A DNA stretch of 64,000 bases from Palsa-601 sp963801185 (GTDB lineage: Bacteria > Actinomycetota > Acidimicrobiia > Acidimicrobiales > Bog-793). Within the stretch, counting starts at the first letter, position 1; every line of letters starts with the position of its first letter. Of this stretch, positions 51,329-60,600 are shown in pieces. Both the position numbers and the translations under genes were made by a program. The notes below the pieces were generated by a model. It was not told the DNA's origin and made no database searches. It saw nothing but the letters and a program-made list of their open reading frames with translations. The stretch lies in contig CAWDDW010000002.1 in assembly GCA_963801185.1 (NCBI GenBank), forward strand, positions 272,717 through 336,716, in the 5' to 3' direction.

Positions 51329-52576
51329 ATGAAGTTCGGAGTCTTCTACGAGCACCAGTTGCCGCGGCCGTGGGCCGAAGGCTCCGAGCACCGGCTGCTG
51401 CACGACGCCCTCGAGCAGATCGAAGTGGCGGACCGGATCGGCCTCGACCACGTGTGGGAGGTGGAGCATCACTTCCTCGAGGAGTACTCGCATTCGAGCG
51501 CGCCGGAGGTGTTCCTCGCCGCAGCGAGCCAACGGACGTCCCGGATCCGGCTCGGCCATGGGATCGTCGCGCTCCCTCCCGCATACAACCATCCGGCCCG
51601 CGTCGCCGAGCGCATAGCCACGCTCGACCTCGTCTCGAACGGTCGCGTCGAATTCGGCACCGGCGAGACGGGATCCAACCTGGAGCTCGGCGGCTTCGGC
51701 GTCGAGCGGGCCGAGAAACGCGACCAGTGGTCCGAAGCCCTCGACGTCGTGACCCGCATGTTCGTCGAGGAGCCGTTCGCCGGGCACGACGGCCGTTACG
51801 TCCATGTTCCGGTGCGCAACGTCATCCCGAAGCCGTTGCAGCGGCCTCACCCCCCACTGTGGGTCGCGTGCAGCAGGCGGGAGACGATCCATCTCGCGGC
51901 AACGAAAGGCATTGGCGCGCTGTCATTCGCGTTCGTCGAGCCGGGCGAAGCCAAGGGTTTCGTTGACGACTACTACGCGACCTTGGCGAGCGACGACTGT
52001 GTGCCGGCCGGCTTTGCTGTCAATCCGAATGTCGCGATCGTGCTGCCGTTCATGCTCGACCGCGACGAGGAACGAGCTGTTGACAAGGGAATCGACGGGG
52101 CACACTTCTTCGCCTATTCCCTCGGGCACCATTACGTCTACGGACAGCACCGGCCGGGCCGGACCGACATCTGGGCCGAGTTCCAAGAGAGGCGATCCCT
52201 CTTCGGCTTCGACCGCAAAGTCGCGTCCCAGACGGGCGGGGCGCTCGCCGCGCGTCTCTACGAACGGGGGCTCGGAGCGCTCCGGGGGGCGGTCGGCACG
52301 CCGGACCAAGTTCGCGACCTGTTACTGGGCTACGCCGATGCCGGCATCGACGAGGTGATCTTCATCAGCCAGGCCGGCAAGAACCGGCACGAGGACATCT
52401 GCGAGTCGCTCGAACTCTTTGCAGCCGAGGTGCTTCCGGAGTTCGCCGAAGCCGAACCAGAGCGCGAAGCTCTCAAGCTCGAACGGCTCGGGCCTGCGAT
52501 CGGAGAAGCCCTTGCGCGCCGGGCGCCGGCGCGCATGATCGAGCCGGACGTAGTACCAGCAGGGGTCCAACCTTAA
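51329..52576 (+). CDS. LLM-class (luciferase-like) flavin-dependent oxidoreductase
   Basis: 415 residues from ATG 51329. The TIM-barrel pattern of bacterial luciferase relatives: MKFGVFYEHQLPRPW, IGLDHVWEVEHHFLEEYSHS, IRLGHGIVALPPAYNHPARV, ERIATLDLVSNGRVEFGTGE and PPLWVACS. It should use FMNH2 or F420. Long C-terminus (about 45 residues more than most) without known motif. Confidence 0.8.
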   Translation: MKFGVFYEHQLPRPWAEGSEHRLLHDALEQIEVADRIGLDHVWEVEHHFLEEYSHSSAPEVFLAAASQRTSRIRLGHGIVALPPAYNHPARVAERIATLDLVSNGRVEFGTGETGSNLELGGFGVERAEKRDQWSEALDVVTRMFVEEPFAGHDGRYVHVPVRNVIPKPLQRPHPPLWVACSRRETIHLAATKGIGALSFAFVEPGEAKGFVDDYYATLASDDCVPAGFAVNPNVAIVLPFMLDRDEERAVDKGIDGAHFFAYSLGHHYVYGQHRPGRTDIWAEFQERRSLFGFDRKVASQTGGALAARLYERGLGALRGAVGTPDQVRDLLLGYADAGIDEVIFISQAGKNRHEDICESLELFAAEVLPEFAEAEPEREALKLERLGPAIGEALARRAPARMIEPDVVPAGVQP

Positions 52577-52607
52577 GAAGGCCTGACCCACCACGAGAGG
52601 AGGTTCG

Positions 52608-53072
52608 ATGCCGAAGTTGCAAGCCGGAGACGTCGCACCCGGGTTCGTCCTCACCGACGAGCACGGGAACGCGATCTCACTCGGGGACTACCGCGGCAAG
52701 CGGGTCGTCGTCTATTTCTACCCGGCAGACGACACGCCCGGTTGCACGAAAGAGGCGTGCCAGTTCAGCGACCTGTTCGACGAGTTCACAGCTGCCGGGG
52801 TGGACGTGATCGGCATCTCGCCCGACGACGCCCAGTCGCACCGCCGCTTCCGGGAGAAGCACGGCCTCACGGTAAGGCTTCTCAGCGACCCCGGCCACGT
52901 TGTGATGGAGAGCTACGGCGCTTGGGGCGAGAAGACGCTCTATGGCAAGAAGAGCATCGGGGTCATCCGGACGACCGTCCTCATCGGGGCCGAAGGGCGC
53001 ATCGAGCGCGCGTGGTACCACGTCCGAGCGGACGGCCATGCCGAGAAGGTCCTCTCCGCCATCACGGGCTGA
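52608..53072 (+). CDS. bcp: Thiol peroxidase / bacterioferritin comigratory protein (Bcp/PrxQ)
   Basis: 154 residues. The peroxidatic Cys46 and resolving Cys51 lie in the CX4C pattern of DDTPGCTKEACQFSD, typical of the PrxQ group. GDVAPGFVLTDEHG and YFYPADDTPGC are conserved strands. It reduces hydrogen and organic peroxides with thioredoxin. AGGAGG precedes the start. Its end overlaps the convergent membrane gene by eleven bases. Confidence 0.93.
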   Translation: MPKLQAGDVAPGFVLTDEHGNAISLGDYRGKRVVVYFYPADDTPGCTKEACQFSDLFDEFTAAGVDVIGISPDDAQSHRRFREKHGLTVRLLSDPGHVVMESYGAWGEKTLYGKKSIGVIRTTVLIGAEGRIERAWYHVRADGHAEKVLSAITG

Positions 53073-53688
53073 ACTCGCTCCACGCGAGCACGGCCACCAG
53101 CGCGACGCAACCCACTGCCCCGAGCGCGCCGAGAGCCAAGGCCCCTAGGCCGAGACCTCCAAGGTCGTGGCGGAGAGCGTCGGCAACGAGACCGACGCCG
53201 GCACCTGCGAGAGCGACCGTGCCGACCCAGATGGCTCGTCGGGCAGCGGGGCGACCGCGCCGGCCAAGTCGTGGTCGAGCGGCGGCCGTCCAGCTGACCG
53301 CCTCCGTCAGCACCACGAGCAGAGCTCCCACGGCTACGGCTTCGACGCCGGCATCGGGCCGGCCGACGGGCAAGTCGGCGAGAGCCGTTGCTGCGACGAG
53401 TCCGACGAGTCCCAGCTGGAGACCCCGATAGTCTCCGACGAGAAGTGTGACGGCCATCCCGGCGGTACCGAGCACGATCAGCACGGCTACCGGGACGAGC
53501 GCCACCTCGCGTGCCCAGACGATGTCGAGAGCGGCCACAGTCATGAGCGCGCCGGCCGCGATCGCCGTCGCGGCAGGTGACCGGCGCGCGAGGTCGAGCA
53601 ACGACCAGCCAGGTCTCGTGAGCATCGAGGAGACGATTCGCCAGAGCGGAGCCCGACGGACCGACCAAGCGGACCGGTGGCTTGTCAT
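53062..53688 (-). CDS. Polytopic membrane protein of the DUF58/MoxR operon
   Basis: About 208 residues from ATG 53688 (ATGA overlap with the DUF58 gene). Six hydrophobic segments (for example ATAIAAGALMTVAALDIVWA and LVLIVLGTAGMAV-like strands). No motif recognised. It is the last gene of the operon and probably assembles with the DUF58 membrane protein. Confidence 0.6.
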   Translation of the reverse strand: MTSHRSAWSVRRAPLWRIVSSMLTRPGWSLLDLARRSPAATAIAAGALMTVAALDIVWAREVALVPVAVLIVLGTAGMAVTLLVGDYRGLQLGLVGLVAATALADLPVGRPDAGVEAVAVGALLVVLTEAVSWTAAARPRLGRRGRPAARRAIWVGTVALAGAGVGLVADALRHDLGGLGLGALALGALGAVGCVALVAVLAWSEFSP

Positions 53689-54932
53689 ACCGGGGCTCGC
53701 CGTCTCAAGGCACGTCTCACGGCGAGCAGACTGGCGAGCGCGACGTCTGCACCGTCTGTCGGCTCGACAGTGGCGATCACAGTGCCCATGCCCCAGAACG
53801 CGTGGCGTAGTGCCTCTCGCTCGAGCTGCAGGATTCGCGTCGCCAGCCGACCGGAGGGAGTCGTGCCTTCGGGCCACTCTGGTGAGATCTCGACGATTGC
53901 GAGGTCGAGCCCCCGCTCGCGGAGGTTGGCGATTGTCCGCACGAAACGATCGTCGGTGAGCGGGCTCACTGCGATCACAAGGCAACCCGGCGGGATGAAG
54001 CGGCGCGGAATGAGGTCAGCTCCCTTCTCGGCATAGGAGAAGAACCACTCCGAAGACAACAGCGCCGACCTCACCCGATCCGCGTGCACAGGCCCTGAGC
54101 CCGGCTCCACCCAATCGATCACGCCACCGAAGCACACGAGGCCGAGTCGGTCGTGACGCGCCAGGTATGCCTCCGCCAGGTTCACCGAGATGCGGACGAC
54201 CGCCGGCAACGTCGAGCTGGAGAACGTGTCGGCGAGCAGCATCACATCCGTATTGCGCTCGGGATGATGCAGGTTGACGCACGTCGTGCCCCGCCGCGCG
54301 CTCGCTCTCCAGTTGATGCGCCTTTCCATCGCGCCCGCAGGCTGCTCTCGTACCTCGGCGAACTCGATGCCCTCGGCAGGGAGCTTCCCGGTGCGATCGC
54401 CGGCCTGTGCTCGGACCCGATCGGACCGGACCAGTTCCTTCATCCTCACCGGGTCGGGCCGAGCTTCTACGCGCGTAAGCCCGGACGTCCGGCCCGAGCA
54501 ACGCCATCCCGGCGCGATGGCCTCGGATGTGACGTCGACCTCGCCGAGGGCGAACCTTCCCGAGCGCAGCGGCGAGATCCCAAGGGACCAACGCTCACTG
54601 ACACCAGGCCGGAGGTACACGTCCCATCTGCACGGACCGTCCGCTTCCATGTCCGGCGGGATGAGGAGATTGAGACTGCAGATCTGTGGGGTCTCCGACG
54701 TCGCGACGATCTCGACGGTAAACGTGGAACTGGTCGACAACAAGAGCGGTTCTATCGAAGTATGAACCTCAGGTAGAGGTGGAGGCTTGCCCGTCAGCCC
54801 GAGGACGCCAGCGAGCGCGAGTGGCGCGGCCAGGACGACAAGGACCCAGTCACCGGTGACGACAGCGGCGAGGAGCGAAAGGCTCGAAGCGGTGACCAGG
54901 GCGATCGTCGAGCCCGCGATCTGCCTCGTCAT
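53685..54932 (-). CDS. DUF58 domain membrane protein
   Basis: 415 residues. Two N-terminal membrane helices (IALVTASSLSLLAAVVTGDW, LVVLAAPLALAGVLGL), an extracytoplasmic beta domain, then the DUF58 core with EFAEVREQPAGAMERRINW (the DxRxINW-like motif) and a von Willebrand A-like fold (VMLLADTFSSS). Paired with MoxR it is thought to act in maturation of envelope or secreted complexes. ATGA overlap with moxR. Confidence 0.85.
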   Translation of the reverse strand: MTRQIAGSTIALVTASSLSLLAAVVTGDWVLVVLAAPLALAGVLGLTGKPPPLPEVHTSIEPLLLSTSSTFTVEIVATSETPQICSLNLLIPPDMEADGPCRWDVYLRPGVSERWSLGISPLRSGRFALGEVDVTSEAIAPGWRCSGRTSGLTRVEARPDPVRMKELVRSDRVRAQAGDRTGKLPAEGIEFAEVREQPAGAMERRINWRASARRGTTCVNLHHPERNTDVMLLADTFSSSTLPAVVRISVNLAEAYLARHDRLGLVCFGGVIDWVEPGSGPVHADRVRSALLSSEWFFSYAEKGADLIPRRFIPPGCLVIAVSPLTDDRFVRTIANLRERGLDLAIVEISPEWPEGTTPSGRLATRILQLEREALRHAFWGMGTVIATVEPTDGADVALASLLAVRRALRRRAPV

Positions 54933-55957
54933 GTTGCCGGATCGGCCAGGGCGTCCGGAAGTGCAGCCTCACCCGGCGTCTGCGGGCCATCACTCCATCC
55001 GACCGGGACCGGAATCGTCGCGAGGCACCGCTGGACGATCTCGGAGGCCTGTACGCCGCGTAACCAGAGTTCCGGGCGGAGCGCGACGCGATGAGCGAGA
55101 CATGGCACGGCCATCGCCTTCACATCGTCCGGTAGGACGAACGATCGCCCGGCGATAGCAGCTCTTGCGCGAGAGGCCTGCAGCAGGGCGACAGAACCTC
55201 TCGGGCTCGCGCCGAGTTGCACTCCTCCCGCCTCGCGAGTGTTTCGCACGACATCGACTAGGTAGGAAGCGACGGCGGTGTCGATCTCGACCGCCTCGAC
55301 GGCGGCTTGCATCGCGAGTACCTGCCCACTGTCGACCATCGCGCGGATCCCCGCGTCCTCGCTTCCACGTCTTGCTCGGCGCTCGACCAACTCTTGCTCG
55401 CTCGCACGATCTGGGTACCCGAGAGTCACCCGGACGAGAAAGCGATCCAGCTGGGCCTCCGGCAACGGATAGGTGCCCTCGTACTCGATCGGGTTCTGGG
55501 TGGCGATGACCGCGAATGGCTCAGGCAGCACGTGCCTCGTGCCGTCAGCCGTCACCTGGCGTTCCTGCATCGCTTCGAGCATGGCGGACTGGGTCTTCGG
55601 TGGCGCACGGTTGATCTCGTCCCCGAGGACGAGATTGGCGAACAGCGGGCCTGGGCGGAACTCGAGGCTCGCGCTCCGCGCGTCGTAGAAGGACGACCCT
55701 GTCACGTCCGCTGGCATGAGATCGGGCGTGAACTGGATGCGCGAGTAGGACATGCCCGTCGCCTTGCACATCGACCTCACCATCAACGTCTTGGCCACTC
55801 CCGGCACGTCCTCCAACAGCACGTGACCGCCGGCGAGGATCCCGAGCAGGACCAGCTCGGCAGCCTCGCGCTTCCCGACGATCGCGTGCTCCACCTCGTC
55901 GAGGATCCTGTTGCAGAGCGCCCGCACCTCCGCCGGACCGAGCGGGCCGTCGCTCAT
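54929..55957 (-). CDS. MoxR-family AAA+ ATPase
   Basis: 342 residues. Walker A VLLEDVPGVAKTLMVR (about 45-60), Walker B ANLVLGDEINRAPPKTQ, sensor 1 AVIATQNPIEYEGTYPLPEA and the sensor 2 region. Chaperone-like AAA+ that remodels its DUF58/VWA partners. The start overlaps the preceding gene stop by four bases. Confidence 0.93.
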   Translation of the reverse strand: MSDGPLGPAEVRALCNRILDEVEHAIVGKREAAELVLLGILAGGHVLLEDVPGVAKTLMVRSMCKATGMSYSRIQFTPDLMPADVTGSSFYDARSASLEFRPGPLFANLVLGDEINRAPPKTQSAMLEAMQERQVTADGTRHVLPEPFAVIATQNPIEYEGTYPLPEAQLDRFLVRVTLGYPDRASEQELVERRARRGSEDAGIRAMVDSGQVLAMQAAVEAVEIDTAVASYLVDVVRNTREAGGVQLGASPRGSVALLQASRARAAIAGRSFVLPDDVKAMAVPCLAHRVALRPELWLRGVQASEIVQRCLATIPVPVGWSDGPQTPGEAALPDALADPAT

Positions 55958-56481
55958 CGCCCAGTCTCCAGGATCGTGACTATCCGGTCGATCTCTTCGA
56001 GTGGGATGCCGGGACCGTTGCGATCACGTAATCGTGGGCTGCCCGGACGAAGCAGGCTGTCCGGGGCGAGCAGCGCTCCCGCCTCTGCCTCGCTCGCTGA
56101 GCCGCCGAAGCGGCCCGCCCGCGCCCGCGCGAGCGAAGCTAGGCGGTGCCGAACCCCGAGGTCGAAATGGCCCGCCGTGAGCGTCGAGAGGCGGAGTGCT
56201 CGTTCGAGCGTCCACCAAATCGCCATGGCTGAGTCGCCCGGCACGTCCTCGTCACCGGCGAGCTTGCCTGCGCCACTTGCTGTCGCGCTCATGCTCCGCA
56301 CCCTCGTCGGGCTCGTGTACGCGGTCTGCGAGAGGTGGCGGAGGAGGCCGACGATGATCAAGACACCCGCGGCACCGGCGTAGGCCTTCTCCGCCACGCC
56401 AGGATCGGGCGCACCAACTCCGAGGGCGATCGCCAATCCTGTCGTGGCAAGTACCAAGAGCGCGAAGAGAGAGCGAGTCAT
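55954..56481 (-). CDS. Membrane protein of the DUF58/MoxR operon
   Basis: About 175 residues from ATG 56481 (MTRSLFALLVLATTGLAIAL), overlapping the DUF4129 gene stop by ATGA. Two N-terminal helices, then a helical soluble part (LASLARARAGRFGG) and ILETGR at the end. Probably a structural partner of the cluster; family unknown. Confidence 0.65.
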   Translation of the reverse strand: MTRSLFALLVLATTGLAIALGVGAPDPGVAEKAYAGAAGVLIIVGLLRHLSQTAYTSPTRVRSMSATASGAGKLAGDEDVPGDSAMAIWWTLERALRLSTLTAGHFDLGVRHRLASLARARAGRFGGSASEAEAGALLAPDSLLRPGSPRLRDRNGPGIPLEEIDRIVTILETGR

Positions 56482-57356
56482 GAAGGTGCCTCGATACCCT
56501 CTCGGATCTCGCGTAGGCATGTGATGGCGAGCGATCGACCCTCTTCTCCGATCGCCTCCCTGCTGTACCGGGCACGCTCGAATATCGAAGTGAGCGCTCG
56601 CGCGGCGCTGACTGGAGCGCCGGCGATGCCGAGCAGACGACGTAAGTATTCAGAAGCGGTCTCGTTCGGTTCACGAGGGGCGCCGCAGCTTGCGGCAGCC
56701 TGAGTCATGGCGAGGTAGGCGGCCACGATCGCTCGCCGCGAGTCCGGCTCGTCCTCAGGGTTGGCCACGCTCACAGCCATGATGGCTGCCGGGAGCGACC
56801 CGTCCCTTGCGTCGCCTGCCAGAGCATCGGGTCCCGGGTGGGCCTGCATCGGCACCAGTGGACCGAGGGCCGTCGCCCACCGGCGCCGCCGCCATGCCGG
56901 CAGTCCGATCGCGAGTGCTGCCACCACGAGCACAGCCAAGAGGGTGTAGCCGGCCGCAGGCGCGGAGAACCTAACACTTGAGAGGGCGACGTGGTGGACC
57001 TGGCGTCCTGCCGTCCCGGCGACGGTCGCGTGGAGCGTCCGCGCCCTCCGCCTCAACAGCAGTTCGCCCACCCCCACCGCCGTAGCGAGCACGACTACGG
57101 CCAGGCAGCGCTGGGCAAAGCTGCTGCGACGCCGGGGCTCGTTCGAGAGCGTGAGCAAGGAAGGGAGAGGGAGGCTGCTGGCGAAGGCAACGGATCCCGC
57201 CGCCACAGCGATCGCGAGCAGAGTGAGCGCAACCGTGAACACATCCGAAGCGGTTTGGGGACGCAAGTTTGACTTGCCGGCACCGAGCCCGCCCACACTG
57301 CCCGCGAGTGCCGCGACCACCGCGAGCGCGACAGCCACGGGTGCCAGTGACCGCAT
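56478..57356 (-). CDS. DUF4129-domain membrane protein
   Basis: About 292 residues from ATG 57356; the frame runs open to 57,578 but the added part reads like non-coding DNA. Three or four membrane helices, then the cytoplasmic DUF4129 region (AIVAAYLAMTQAAASCG, ETASEYLRRLLG, RARYSREAIGEE), a conserved partner of MoxR/DUF58 clusters in actinobacteria. First gene of the operon. Confidence 0.75.
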   Translation of the reverse strand: MRSLAPVAVALAVVAALAGSVGGLGAGKSNLRPQTASDVFTVALTLLAIAVAAGSVAFASSLPLPSLLTLSNEPRRRSSFAQRCLAVVVLATAVGVGELLLRRRARTLHATVAGTAGRQVHHVALSSVRFSAPAAGYTLLAVLVVAALAIGLPAWRRRRWATALGPLVPMQAHPGPDALAGDARDGSLPAAIMAVSVANPEDEPDSRRAIVAAYLAMTQAAASCGAPREPNETASEYLRRLLGIAGAPVSAARALTSIFERARYSREAIGEEGRSLAITCLREIREGIEAPS

Positions 57357-57674
57357 GGCGGACGACGCCCACAAGGAGCTTCCAGTCGCCTCCTCGGAGC
57401 CCTTGACCGTGCTGTCCTCCGATCGATCGTGGGGCGCGTCTCGCCGCCTTCCCGGAGTGTAGGCGTCCGGCCCGCGGACTATCTCGTAACCGCCCGAGAC
57501 CGCTCCGGCGCGGTCGCCGGGAAGGCTACGGTTGCGGCGTGGTTGCGACTCGGTTGCACCTGCCCCGAGACGGTGCAAAGACTCGACAGTCGGACCGCCA
57601 AAGCCCTACATTTGAGCTGTCAACCACCGGGTTCCGTTGAGGGCCAAGTGGTCGCGAGGGGACAAGTAGGGACG
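57357..57674. other. Intergenic region between divergent operons
   Basis: About 318 bases between the MoxR cluster (minus) and the surface protein (plus). It must hold both promoters. No RNA gene or repeat is seen; short open frames here are weak. Confidence 0.5.
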
Positions 57675-60600
57675 ATGAGTGAGGGACGCCAAGATGCTAA
57701 GCACGCGCCGTTGCCGCGCGTCGCGTCCCCGGTGAGAGCGACTGTGCGCCACAAGGCGGTCCGCGTGCTCTGCTCAGTGCTCCTGCTGTGCGCCGGCGTC
57801 ATCAGCGGCGTGGCCGTCGGCTTCGTGTCGGGCTTGCTCGGGACGGCAAAGCCGGCATCTGCATCAGCACCCGGCACGGTGCTCTTCTCCGAGGACTTCA
57901 AGGGCACCCAAGTCTCGCCATCCACGCAGAGCCTGCTCACCACGAACGGCACCTTCACCCCTTGCCTGACGGCCTCGACCAACGCGAGCGAAGTGCCGAT
58001 CCCAGGGTGCCCTACCTCCCAGCCGGGTGGTGCGACTGGCACGCTCCCCGACGTTCCCGGCACCGGCGCGCTCCGCCTGACGAGCAATGGTGGCAACTCG
58101 AACGGCTACATCCTGTACAACTACCAGATCCCCACGTCGGATGGCTTCGACGTGAGTTACGACGCGTACCAGTACGACGGCGACGGCGCCGACATGATCA
58201 CGTTCTTCCTCACGAACGGCGCTGACTCCCTGACGAAGATCGGACCGCTCGGCGGCGCAGGCGGCTACGACTTCGGTACGGCCGGCGACTGTCCCGCCAA
58301 CGACCCGGCCGTCGGACCGGCCAGCGAGTGCAGCGGCCTCCCGGATGGCATCCTCGGCGTCGCGACCGACGCGTGGGGCAACTACCCGTTCCAGTTCAAC
58401 GATGCCAGTACCGGGACGAGCACGTCGTGCAACCAGAGTTACATCCCAGGTGCCATTGACCCGGAGAACCTCTCCGTCCGAGGCCCCGCCTTTCTCAATC
58501 CCGCAGCCACGATCGGGGGAACCGCCTACCCGGCCGGGTTCTTCCCCGAGACCGGGGAGGCGAACGGTGAGTACTGCCTGCTCGGTTCTCCGGTCAGCGC
58601 CACAGTCGACAACCCGACTGCCACTGCCCGCCCGGCTCCCGGCACGACCGGCGGAGCGATCGTCCACATCCACATCGACCCGCCGGGATGCGCCAGTCTT
58701 TACTCGACCTACCCGTGCTCTAACGCCGTCTCGCCATCGCAGCCCGGTTCCCCGGAGATCCTCGTCTACCTGAGTGGGACGCTGGAGGAGACGGTGCCGG
58801 AGCCGGCCATCATGAAGTCAGTGCCGACTGTGAAATTCGGTTGGTCGGCGAGCACGGGCGGCGACGACGAGATCCACGAGATCAACAACGTCTCGGTCTC
58901 CTCGGTGATCCCGGTCCAGCCCAACCTCTGCATGCTGGCCAACCCGAACCAGGTGGCCCAAGGGGTAACGATCACGAGCGGCAGCGCCACGGTGACGACG
59001 TCGTCAGCCCTTCCGTCCCAGGACGTCGGTAGCGACATCTACGGAGCCGGCATCCCAGCCTCCACGACGATCACCGCGATCAGCGGGACGACGGTGACCC
59101 TCTCCAACAGCGCGACTGCCTCTTCGGCCAACAGCATCGTGACGATCAGCCCGGTCCTGCCGATCAGTCGCACCGTCCCTGATGCATCGATCACAAACGG
59201 GTCCACGACGATCACCGACCCGGCCGGTAGTTTCAGCGCGGGTGACGTCGGTGATGTTCTGATCGGCAACCAGATTCCGGCCGGCGCCACAATCACCGCG
59301 GTCACCAGCAGCACTACGGCGACGATGTCGGCTGCCGCTACCGCGACCTTCGCGAGCGAGTCCGTTCTGCTCGACGAAGGGTCGACGGTCTGTGGCAATA
59401 CGGCCGCCGCCATCCCGACCAGTCTCGGCACCACCGCCTACACCACCTTCACAGCTGGCGTACTCGCGACTGGCTCTGACGAGACAAAGACCATGTCCGC
59501 GACGATCAACCTCCCCGCCGGGGTCCAGTTCGTGAACGGCCAGCCTCCCTCGGGGAGCGGGTGGACATGCCCGACGCCCGGAGCGGGTCTCTCGACAGAC
59601 ACGTGCACCTACACGCCCCCAGGGGGGACGCGCCCGCGGGGACGTCCCTCCCGCCTATAAGCGTCCCGGTGCAACAGACGACGTCGACTGCAGGGACCTA
59701 CAACGTCACCGTCACGTTGTCGAGTTCGGACAACAACGCACCGAGCTCCTACCTCACCGCTACCCAGCCGATCACCTGGGGCGGCGCCGCGGTCAACGTG
59801 GCCAATGTCTCGATCACAAAGACGGCAGCGGTCGCCTCGCCGGCCGACGGATCTTCGGACAGCTACACGATCACGGTGACGAACGCCGGGCCGCAATCCG
59901 CGGCGAACGTGATCGTTACTGATCCACTGCCTACCGGTATCGGCTACGTGTCCAACAACCCGAGCACAGGGACGGCCACCGAGTCTGTCATCAACGGTGT
60001 GCCAACCCTCACCTGGGGGATCGGAACGCTCGCCAACGGTGGCACTGCGACGTTGACGGTCGACGTGGGAGTCAACGTCGGCGAGGGAGCTCTCGTCAAC
60101 ACGGCCACGGAGTCACAGTCTTCGACTACACCGGACTTGACCGGCACGCAGCAGGCTTCCGCGATGATCACCCCGAGCTCAGTTGCCGATGTGGTGTTGT
60201 CGAAGAAGGTATCGAATGCAACCCCACTCGACGGCTCCATGGTGGCTTACACGGTCTCGGCCGAGAACGGAGGACCCGACGCCGCCCAAGTCGTCCAGGT
60301 AATCGACACCCTTCCCGCTGGTCTCGGTCTGGTTCAGTACGGAGCACCCAGCTCCGTGAGCGGCGTAGGCGTGGCGAACGCGTCGACCACCATCACGGGC
60401 GCAGCAGGGACGTTCACCGGCGATGTCGGGGATTACGTCATTGGTACCGACATCACTACCGGCGCCACGATCTCCTCGGTAGCAACTGGAGGGGCATCGG
60501 CGACGATCACCACGCCGGCCACAGGGACGGTGGCGAGCGAGACGGTCACCCTCGTCACCCCGGCCAGCGCTCCTGTCACCGCCGACGGCGTCACCACCTC

